Positions 1-5,245 of a stretch of DNA of 8,528 nucleotides are shown here, piece after piece (positions within the stretch are counted from its first letter, which is position 1; each line of letters begins with the position of its first letter). This DNA comes from Treponema sp. (GTDB taxonomy: Bacteria > Spirochaetota > Spirochaetia > Treponematales > Breznakiellaceae), in contig JAIRXT010000152.1 in the NCBI GenBank assembly GCA_031268125.1, forward strand, positions 1-8,528, read 5' to 3'. The notes under the pieces are model-generated. The model made no database searches. It saw only the letters and a list, made by a program, of their open reading frames with translations, and was not told the origin of the DNA. A program made the position numbers and the translations under genes.

Positions 1-135
1 ACAACCAGTGCCTGGGCTGCCACTCTGTGCCTTCCTTCCCGGTTTTCCCTGATTCTATCAGCAGTTTTTCTGAACTACCCCGTTGCGGCAGTCTCGCTTT
101 GGGCGTATTCGTGTTTAACGGCAAATTCCAATTCG

Positions 136-164
136 AGTATACGCAAAAAACCTGCGGGGATCAA
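136..164 (-). promoter_or_regulatory. Possible minus-strand sigma70-type promoter
   Basis: On the minus strand a -35-like TTGATC (164 to 159) and a -10-like TATACT (141 to 136) are separated by exactly 17 bases. Transcription would start near 129 and run out of the left edge of the window. The -35 lies inside the inverted repeat at 151-180, so the site could be repressible. No certain minus-strand gene is visible before the edge; a GTG at 23-21 behind a purine-rich AAGGAAGG is the only candidate start. The match to consensus is direct; use as a promoter is inferred. Confidence 0.3.
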
Positions 165-180
165 TTGTTATCCCGGCAGG
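145..180 (-). terminator. Hairpin plus T6 in minus-strand sense, or operator dyad
   Basis: Arms 151-161 and 170-180 pair at 10 of 11 positions around an 8-base loop that contains CAATTG. Read on the minus strand, the stem is followed at once by six T residues (150 to 145), the layout of a rho-independent terminator. No minus-strand gene lies to its right that needs one, because the plus-strand gene starts at 262. An operator overlapping the minus-strand promoter is the alternative. The inner part reads GGATAACAATTGATCC on the minus strand, a near-palindrome. Confidence 0.35.
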
Positions 181-225
181 GCATCGGCGTTTACTCGTGA
201 ACAAGTTCATGTTTGCACAAAGGCA

Positions 226-241
226 GATTTTTTGAAAAATC
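226..241. repeat. 16-bp A/T-rich perfect dyad upstream of gene 1
   Basis: GATTTTT and AAAAATC form a perfect 7+7 inverted repeat with a TG centre. It lies 20 bases before the ATG at 262. Such a dyad can bind a dimeric regulator. It also overlaps a -35-like TTGAAA (232-237), but the matching -10 (TGCAAT, 255-260) would put the transcript start after the ATG, so I do not call a promoter here. Confidence 0.3.
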
Positions 242-261
242 CACGGTAAGATGATGCAATT

Positions 262-1692
262 ATGCGGGAAATTTGGATACCGGAGTTGTTAAGCTCCCTT
301 TTTATGCTGGTTTTTCTTGTCCGCCCCCTGTTCAAGGGGCTGTGGCCGCTGGACGGTATAGCGTGGCTGCCCTCCCTGGCCTTGGGGACCGCGGTTATCA
401 TCTTTCCCGCCTACGGCTTCAGGCCCGAATGTATCCCGCTGGCGGCGGGCTGTTTTCTTATAACACTGATGAATATACGGCCCCTCCTGACGGGGGCCTC
501 CCGCAACGCCGAATTCCACGAGCAGAGGACCCTGTTTACGGTTTCCTCCATTGCGTTTCTGGTGTTTTCCACCGCCCTGGCCCTGTGGTTCTCCCCGGTT
601 CCGCAGGACCCCGTGAATCCGCGGAAGGTTACGCTGCGGGGTCCCGATGAGGCCGGAAGCCCCGTTTACACCCTGCATATTTTCGACGGCAAAGCCCCGG
701 CGTCCGGAATCCCCGGGGGCCGGCCCCTGATCTTCCTGGTTCCCCCCGAATTCGGCGGTTTGAATGCGGTGGACAGACTCTGCGCCGCCCTGGGGGAGCG
801 GGGTTTCAGCGTGATAAGCTACACCCGTCCCGGTTCTGCGGCCCGCCTGCTCAGACTCTGGCGGGCCTTCCACGGCGGGACCAGGTCTAAAAAGGCGAAT
901 GACGCGGGCCGGGCCCTGGAGGCGGAAAAAAAGGCGGAGATCGAATATGTGCTGGCATACCTAAAGGAAAACCTGGCGTCCCTGGCCCCCGGCGCCAACG
1001 GGGACGCCCTTTTCCTGGCGGGCTGGGGGGCGGGAGGTTCCGCCCTGGCTTATCTCTGCGCCGGGCAAGGCGAAACCGCCCCCGGCAGATGGGCGGCGGC
1101 CGCAAAACCGGCCTACGGCGCCCTGGGGCTCGTGGTGGTGGAAGGCCGTTTCTGGTCCTCCTGGGTCCCCGCCCCGCCGCCGCCCGCCATCGAAACATCC
1201 AACGCTTTTCTTGCCCCCCTGGTAAGGGTCCGGAATTGGCTGGCCCGGTTCCTGCCGGAACGGATCGAAGGCCCCGGAACGCCGCCGCAGCCGGCGATCC
1301 CCGCCCTGTACCTGGTATCCGGCCGGGCGCTGGACGAGGGCGAAAAAAGCTATGCCGCCGTCTTTGCGGCCCTGCGGAACTCCGCCGCCCCCGCCCTCCT
1401 GGCCGCCCTGGAGGGGGCGGGCCCCCTGGATTATTCGGATCTCCGGGAGGAATACCCGCTTTACACCACGCTGTTTTCCGGCAGCGGGGGAAACGGCAGT
1501 GAAAATAGCGGAGAGAGCGGCGGGAAGGGAGGCTATCTGGAAAAAAGCGCCGCCCTGATCGGCCTTTTTTGCGAATTGACGGCGCCGTCCAACGCCAGGA
1601 CCGCCGCCGCCTTTACCGGCCGGCTCCGGCTGCCGGGGGGACTTTATCTGGAAACCAGCTCTTGGAATTTTGGGGATTTCCGGCTATACTAG
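262..1692 (+). CDS. Membrane-anchored alpha/beta-hydrolase-fold protein, apparently catalytically dead
   Basis: A 476-residue protein with about four N-terminal membrane segments (roughly residues 8-24, 34-50, 56-71 and 92-110), followed by a soluble region from about 120 onward. The soluble part has an alpha/beta-hydrolase outline. There is a strand and oxyanion-like region at 155-165 (PLIFLVPPEFGG), a GFSVISY strand at 181-187, and a nucleophile-elbow-like GWGAGG at 254-259. A late strand (ALYLVSG, 348-354) precedes an acid-type Asp358, and GAGPLDYSD (385-393) sits where the family has GxGH...D. The overall plan recalls bacterial PAF-acetylhydrolase/dienelactone-hydrolase-like proteins with an N-terminal membrane domain. 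The usual Ser is Gly256 and the usual His is Pro388, so hydrolysis looks impossible. A Gly/Ser-rich stretch fills 406-424. ATG 262 is the first start after an in-frame stop at 247; its Shine-Dalgarno is weak. The gene overlaps the promoter of the next gene. The fold assignment is inference by motif. Confidence 0.7.
   Translation: MREIWIPELLSSLFMLVFLVRPLFKGLWPLDGIAWLPSLALGTAVIIFPAYGFRPECIPLAAGCFLITLMNIRPLLTGASRNAEFHEQRTLFTVSSIAFLVFSTALALWFSPVPQDPVNPRKVTLRGPDEAGSPVYTLHIFDGKAPASGIPGGRPLIFLVPPEFGGLNAVDRLCAALGERGFSVISYTRPGSAARLLRLWRAFHGGTRSKKANDAGRALEAEKKAEIEYVLAYLKENLASLAPGANGDALFLAGWGAGGSALAYLCAGQGETAPGRWAAAAKPAYGALGLVVVEGRFWSSWVPAPPPPAIETSNAFLAPLVRVRNWLARFLPERIEGPGTPPQPAIPALYLVSGRALDEGEKSYAAVFAALRNSAAPALLAALEGAGPLDYSDLREEYPLYTTLFSGSGGNGSENSGESGGKGGYLEKSAALIGLFCELTAPSNARTAAAFTGRLRLPGGLYLETSSWNFGDFRLY
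1662..1690 (+). promoter_or_regulatory. Strong sigma70-type promoter inside the end of gene 1
   Basis: TTGGAA (1662-1667) and TATACT (1685-1690) are separated by exactly 17 bases, close to the consensus for the housekeeping sigma factor. The -10 ends on the first base of the stop codon of the upstream gene. The expected start site, about seven bases on, falls at 1697, the G of a GTG in frame with the Nif3-like gene. This suggests that Nif3-lspA-small membrane protein form their own transcription unit with a leaderless first message. The match is seen directly; the start site is predicted. Confidence 0.5.
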
Positions 1693-1696
1693 GCCC

Positions 1697-2467
1697 GTGA
1701 GCGCGCAATCTACCCGTAAACTGGACGACTACTTCAAATCCCTTTTGGACATTGAAGGTTTTAGCAGTGTTGATGTTTCCCGGAACGGCCTGCAGGTAGA
1801 CAATGACGGCGCGGAGATTAACAAAATTGCCTTCGCGGTGGATGCGAATCTGGAAACTTTTAAGCGCGCCGCCGGCTGCGGGGCGGGTATGCTCTTTGTG
1901 CATCACGGCCTCCTCTGGGGAGAAGCCCCGCGGATAACGGGGAATTTCCGGGGGCGGCTCAAATTTCTGCTGGATCACAACATCGCCCTCTACGCGGTCC
2001 ACCTTCCCCTGGATGAAAACCCCCGGCTGGGGAACAACGCCGCCCTGGCGGATCTGCTGGGACTTAAGGAAATACAGCCCTTCGGGCTGTACCACGGCCG
2101 TAAAATAGGGTATAAGGGGGTTCTTGATCCCCCCATTCCTGTTGAAGAAGCGGTAAAACGCATAAACTTTGCAGGCCGTCCGCCCCTGGGGGTGTTTCCC
2201 TTCGGCCGGGATTTGAATAGGACCTGCGCGGTAATCTCCGGGGGCGCCGCCGGGGAGGCATTACAGGCAATCGCGGAGGGCCTCGATCTGTACATCACCG
2301 GAGAGGCGGGGCATGGTATCTACCACGAACTCCAGGAGGCCGGTCTGAACATGGTCGCCGGGGGGCACCACTCAACCGAAGTATGGGGGGTCCGCCGGGT
2401 GATGGAATGCTGTGCGGCGGAACTGGCCGTAGAGGGCGAATTTATTGACATCCCCACCGGTTTGTAG
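1697..2467 (+). CDS. Nif3/YbgI-family dinuclear metal-centre protein
   Basis: A 256-residue member of the Nif3/DUF34 family, close to the usual length (about 250-280). Family members form toroidal hexamers with two metals per subunit. They are often labelled GTP cyclohydrolase I type 2-like, but their cellular role remains unsettled. All five expected ligands are visible from this start: the HHG motif (His69, His70), VHLPLD (His102, Asp106) and GGHHSTE (His224, Glu228). The NGLQV motif at about 30-34 is the family's N-terminal signature. The start is uncertain. A TTG at 1670 would add nine residues and overlap the previous gene, but GTG 1697 begins just before the conserved KLDDYF helix and coincides with the predicted transcript start. 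Neither has a clear Shine-Dalgarno. The intact ligand set suggests a functional protein. It lies 40 bases before lspA, likely in one operon. Confidence 0.9.
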   Translation: MSAQSTRKLDDYFKSLLDIEGFSSVDVSRNGLQVDNDGAEINKIAFAVDANLETFKRAAGCGAGMLFVHHGLLWGEAPRITGNFRGRLKFLLDHNIALYAVHLPLDENPRLGNNAALADLLGLKEIQPFGLYHGRKIGYKGVLDPPIPVEEAVKRINFAGRPPLGVFPFGRDLNRTCAVISGGAAGEALQAIAEGLDLYITGEAGHGIYHELQEAGLNMVAGGHHSTEVWGVRRVMECCAAELAVEGEFIDIPTGL

Positions 2468-2507
2468 GGGAATCTCCCCAGGCCGGCTGGGATTGAACGG
2501 AGTCGAG

Positions 2508-3047
2508 ATGAACGAAACTGCCAAAAAAAAGATACTGCCCCTAAGCCTGACGGCGCTGATCCTGTTGCTCGATCAGGGAGTTAAAGCCTTTATCGTTAAA
2601 AACTGGCCGAATGAGGGCCTTATCAACGATGTTTTTAACAACGGTTTCCTGTACATCTTCCACGTGCGGAACAAGGCCATCGCCTTCAGCCTGGGGCACA
2701 ACCTGCCCGGCCAGGCCCGGTTCGTGCTGTTTACTATCGCCCCCATTCTGGTTCTTGGGTTTCTATTCTGGTATTATCTGAAGTCCCAGGATTTTACCCG
2801 TCTGCAGCGCTGGGCGGTGGCAGGAATCCTGGGCGGCGGCCTGGGGAACCTTATCGACCGGGTTTTCCGGCCCGACGGCGTGGTAGATTTTATCAGCGTA
2901 AAATTCTATGGGATCCTGGGGATGGAGCGTTTCCCCACCTTCAACGTTGCCGATTCCAGCATTGTGATCTGCTGTATCCTGTTCTTCATCAGCATCATAA
3001 AGAGTCCGGGTATTGCGGAAAAAACGCCCGAACCGGGCGCCCGGTAG
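2508..3047 (+). CDS. lspA: Lipoprotein signal peptidase (signal peptidase II)
   Basis: A 179-residue inner-membrane aspartyl protease that removes signal peptides from diacylglyceryl-modified prolipoproteins. It shows about four membrane segments (roughly 11-30, 68-91, 102-119, 150-166). The conserved blocks are LDQGVKAF (Asp22, Lys26), RNKAIAFS (Asn55), GGGLGNLIDR (109-118), GVVDFIS with catalytic Asp127, and FNVADSS with catalytic Asp149. Both catalytic aspartates are present. The third block usually reads NxGxAFS; here the Gly is Ala57. ATG 2508 is chosen because GGAG at 2499-2502 sits five bases before it; an in-frame TTG at 2445 would overlap the upstream gene and add an unlikely hydrophilic leader. 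An A8 run lies in codons 6-8. It is 40 bases after the Nif3-like gene and 54 before a small membrane-protein gene, so co-transcription is likely. Confidence 0.96.
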   Translation: MNETAKKKILPLSLTALILLLDQGVKAFIVKNWPNEGLINDVFNNGFLYIFHVRNKAIAFSLGHNLPGQARFVLFTIAPILVLGFLFWYYLKSQDFTRLQRWAVAGILGGGLGNLIDRVFRPDGVVDFISVKFYGILGMERFPTFNVADSSIVICCILFFISIIKSPGIAEKTPEPGAR

Positions 3048-3057
3048 AATGTAAAAA

Positions 3058-3073
3058 GCCGCCTTGTGGCGGC
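3058..3073 (+). other. Short stem-loop between lspA and the next gene
   Basis: GCCGCC and GGCGGC pair perfectly around a TTGT loop in the 54-base gap after lspA. No T-run follows, so it is not a classical terminator. It could stabilise the 3' end of the lspA message or weaken read-through. A second hairpin, CGCCCG/CGGGCG, lies just upstream in the last lspA codons (3025-3039). Confidence 0.3.
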
Positions 3074-3101
3074 ATAACGGCGAAAAAAACGGAGTAATGC
3101 C

Positions 3102-3389
3102 ATGAACAAGCGGACAAACACCCTGCTATTTATCCTGGGGGCCACGGTATTCAATATTCTGCTCTACATCATCTGCTTTTTGCTGCTGCTGGTGATCTAT
3201 TCAAGATTTGCAGTATTACTGCCGGAATCCTCCCAGCAGTGGGGGATCATCGTCATCCTGATCCTTCCTATTGCCCTAAGCTTCATCCTGTACCGCGTGA
3301 TCCTCAAGGCGATACTTAAAAAAGTCGACATGGAAAAGCACTTTGCCCCTCTTTTCGGGGCCCGCCGCCCTCCCAAGAAGCTTTCCTAG
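3102..3389 (+). CDS. Small two-helix membrane protein next to lspA
   Basis: A 95-residue protein with two clear membrane helices (about residues 8-33 and 47-66). A short loop (LPESSQQWG) joins them, and a charged C-terminal tail is rich in Lys and Arg (KKVDMEKHF...ARRPPKKLS). The positive-inside rule puts both ends in the cytoplasm. ATG 3102 has GGAG at 3091-3094, seven bases upstream. I do not know a function. I recall treponeme proteins of this size and form, near lspA, labelled leader peptide processing enzyme, but that label has no support in the sequence; no catalytic motif is visible. Position after lspA suggests an accessory role in lipoprotein processing or simply shared expression. 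It is the last gene before the repeat-built terminator at 3428-3504. Confidence 0.8.
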   Translation: MNKRTNTLLFILGATVFNILLYIICFLLLLVIYSRFAVLLPESSQQWGIIVILILPIALSFILYRVILKAILKKVDMEKHFAPLFGARRPPKKLS

Positions 3390-3427
3390 CGGCTTATTAG
3401 CTCATGTTACACAAATGGCAGGAATTT

Positions 3428-3504
3428 GTCCGCGAATGGACGCTAATATACGCGAATATTCCCTGTTTTTACAAAAAATTCGCGTAATTTGCGGGCTTTT
3501 TTTT
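3428..3504 (+). terminator. Rho-independent terminator of the lspA unit, built from repeats
   Basis: The outer helix pairs 3428-3437 with 3487-3496 (ten pairs, two of them G-T). The inner helix pairs 3449-3457 with 3478-3486 (nine perfect pairs). Eleven bases bulge on the 5' side and 20 bases loop out. Eight T residues (3497-3504) follow directly. The orientation serves the plus-strand genes ending at 3389. On the minus strand the stem is followed by AAATTCC, so it gives the convergent aldehyde dehydrogenase gene no classical terminator. Confidence 0.6.
3431..3460 (+). repeat. Three tandem decamers, consensus CGCgAATnna
   Basis: Three contiguous ten-base units, CGCGAATGGA, CGCTAATATA and CGCGAATATT, repeat head to tail with the period of one DNA turn. 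Two related units occur in inverted orientation at 3478-3495 (ATTCGCGTA, ATTTGCGGG). The inverted copies pair with the first and third decamers and create the terminator stem. The pattern resembles dispersed CGCGAAT-type intergenic repeats; whether this one is dispersed in the genome cannot be judged from one window. Confidence 0.55.
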
Positions 3505-3525
3505 CCGGTGCGTAAGGTGAGTTAC

Positions 3526-5082
3526 TTAAGAACTCTTGTCCCAGTACCGGAAGAATATCTTCAGTACCCCCGGAACGGCCCGCAGCCGGGCGGCTAAACC
3601 CGGCCCCCCAAGAAAGGCGGCAATGGCGCGGATACCCCGGTAGACCCCCGGCGAATAGGGCTGCCACCACAGATCTTTCTTTACTCCGGGAAGTATGTCG
3701 TCCACCACCACCTTGAGCCTCAGCATCTCCCTGAAGCCCGGCTCCCCGTGGGTTTTCCCCAGCCCCGAATCGCCAAAACCACCCCAGGGGCTTTCCGCCA
3801 GGCCGTGGGACATAAGATGATCGTTCAGCATCACCGCCCCGGCGTTAAGCCGGGATGCCAGGCGGGCGGCGGCCCGGCGGTCCCTGGACCAGACCGAGGC
3901 GGTAAGGCCGTAGGGAGAATCGTTGGCGGTACGGAGGGCTTCTTCGTCATCATCCACGGGGATCACCGCGGTTACCGGGCCAAAGATCTCCTCCTCCATG
4001 ATGGGCATACCGGGTTTCACCCCGGTCAGGACCAGCGCCGCAGTAAAACGGTCCGCAAAGGGATTCGGCGCGGATGATGCGGCGCCTTCAACCGGGCTCC
4101 GGGCGGCGATTTTGGCCCCCTGTGCAAGACATTCTGCAATCTGGGCTTCCGCCTTCTCCTTCTGTTCCCGGCTGGTCATGGGCCCCAGATCGGCATTTTC
4201 ATCCCAGCCGGGGCGCAGGCCGGAAACCAGGGCGCAAAATTTTTCCAAAAATGCCTGGTACACCGGGCGTTGTACCAGGATACGCTGAACGCCCCCGCAG
4301 GACTGGCCCGCGTTGGAATAGGCCGCCCAGAGGATACCGGCGGCGGCCCGGTCCAGGTCCGCGTCGGCCCGGACCACCGCCGCATCCGCGCCTCCCAGTT
4401 CCAGCACCAGGGGGAGCAAATGCGGAGCGGCCAGGGCCATGAGTTCCCGGCCGACGGCGGTGGACCCGGTAAAAAAAAGTTTGTCCACCCCGGCACGGAC
4501 ACCGGCGCTTCCGCCGTCCCCGGTAATAAACGCGGGGCCGGCTTCCCTGCCGGGCAGTTCCACATAGTTAAAAAGCCCCGGCGGCAGATCCGCCGCGGCA
4601 AAAAGCTCCGCTAAAAAACGGCCCACAGCGGTAGTAACGGAGGCGGTTTTAAGAATCACCGCATTCCCCGCCAGCAGGGCCATGACTACCTCGGAAAAAG
4701 GAATGGCAAAGGGGTAGTTCCAGGGGGAGATAATCCCCACCACCCCCCAGGGCCGGTATTCCAGGCGGCTGCGTTTGTTGAACATCAACAGACTCGCCCC
4801 GGCAAGCTTCCGCCCCTTCAAAAAGGAACGGCCCCGCCGTATGTAATAGCCCATCCCCATGATCGCCGGCAGAACCTCCGCCGCCAGGGCATCAAGCCGC
4901 AGCTTGCCGTTTTCCCGGTGGATGGTTTCTACCAGTTCATCAATATGGGTACACAGCCAATAGGATGCCTTTTTAAGTTTCTTCGCCCGGACGCTGTAGG
5001 GCAGCGCAGCCCACAAAACCTGTGCCTTCCGGGCTTCCCCTATCAGTTCCGCTACAGAAGATCTGCAATGGTCCGTTTTCAT
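3526..5082 (-). CDS. NAD(P)-dependent aldehyde dehydrogenase family protein
   Basis: A 518-residue aldehyde dehydrogenase oxidising an unknown aldehyde to the acid. All the key residues can be seen from the chosen start: Asn122 in SPWNYPF (oxyanion), Lys145 in ILKTAS (cofactor), the FFTGSTAVG cofactor loop (203-211), Glu228 in LELGG (general base), nucleophile Cys262 in NAGQSCGG, and Glu365 in EEEIFGPV. The family core ends near 460. A tail of about 58 residues follows, with a WWQPYSPGVYRG segment and two short hydrophobic stretches, which may help membrane or subunit contact. ATG 5082 is preferred over a TTG at 5115 because it is an ATG with a GGGGGG run about nine bases upstream. The stop lies 21 bases beyond the convergent terminator's T-run. 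It is divergent from uxaC, so a link to sugar-acid metabolism is possible but unproven. Substrate cannot be called. Confidence 0.93.
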   Translation of the reverse strand: MKTDHCRSSVAELIGEARKAQVLWAALPYSVRAKKLKKASYWLCTHIDELVETIHRENGKLRLDALAAEVLPAIMGMGYYIRRGRSFLKGRKLAGASLLMFNKRSRLEYRPWGVVGIISPWNYPFAIPFSEVVMALLAGNAVILKTASVTTAVGRFLAELFAAADLPPGLFNYVELPGREAGPAFITGDGGSAGVRAGVDKLFFTGSTAVGRELMALAAPHLLPLVLELGGADAAVVRADADLDRAAAGILWAAYSNAGQSCGGVQRILVQRPVYQAFLEKFCALVSGLRPGWDENADLGPMTSREQKEKAEAQIAECLAQGAKIAARSPVEGAASSAPNPFADRFTAALVLTGVKPGMPIMEEEIFGPVTAVIPVDDDEEALRTANDSPYGLTASVWSRDRRAAARLASRLNAGAVMLNDHLMSHGLAESPWGGFGDSGLGKTHGEPGFREMLRLKVVVDDILPGVKKDLWWQPYSPGVYRGIRAIAAFLGGPGLAARLRAVPGVLKIFFRYWDKSS

Positions 5083-5198
5083 TATCGGTCCCCCCTGAAT
5101 TTGTCCGGGAATCAAAGCGTCAGGCGCTGCTATAACACGCCGAATTACCGGCCGGCGGACTCAATTTACCCCGCGGCAGACAAAAACACAAGGGTTGC

Positions 5199-5227
5199 TG
5201 GACTCCCGTATTCCGATGATCTATCAT
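5199..5227 (+). promoter_or_regulatory. Candidate promoter for uxaC with an overlapping dyad
   Basis: TGGACT (5199-5204) and TATCAT (5222-5227) are 17 bases apart. The -10 lies within a perfect dyad, ATGAT-CT-ATCAT (5216-5227), a possible operator. The predicted start near 5234 falls at the Shine-Dalgarno AGGAG (5234-5238), giving a very short leader. That weakens the call, and no other forward promoter in the 163-base divergent gap looks better. Confidence 0.3.
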
Positions 5228-5245
5228 TTTGCCAGGAGTTTGCCG

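Noticed and set aside
1..23. Minus-strand GTG at 23-21 behind AAGGAAGG as the start of a leftward gene
   Set aside because: Only seven codons fit in the window, so coding cannot be judged. It is mentioned with the minus-strand promoter only.
20..75. Minus-strand GGGAAGGAAGG resembling the SRP RNA tetraloop region
   Set aside because: The exact SRP pattern (GGAAGGAAGCAGCC within a closed stem) is not present and no flanking helix of the right kind was found.
3..200. Open plus-strand frame with a CxxCH haem-type motif near its start
   Set aside because: It enters from the left edge and ends at TGA 198-200, but past the first 15 residues the translation is Ser/Phe-rich and matches nothing I know. 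The single CLGCH is likely chance, and the neighbouring frame is open as well.
1089..1502. Pro/Arg/Gly-rich open frame overlapping gene 1
   Set aside because: Its composition is that of a GC-rich shadow frame and the protein in the main frame shows fold motifs.
2445..2507. Upstream TTG start for lspA
   Set aside because: The added 21 residues are polar and non-conserved, overlap the previous gene, and lack a ribosome site; ATG 2508 has GGAG at the right distance.
3343..3597. 84-codon plus-strand frame across the convergent gap
   Set aside because: It runs through the small membrane-protein gene, the repeat terminator and the end of the aldehyde dehydrogenase gene, with no family match.
5195..5245. 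Upstream start for uxaC
   Set aside because: The family N-terminus begins at MKTFMD (ATG 5246), which also has AGGAG seven bases upstream.
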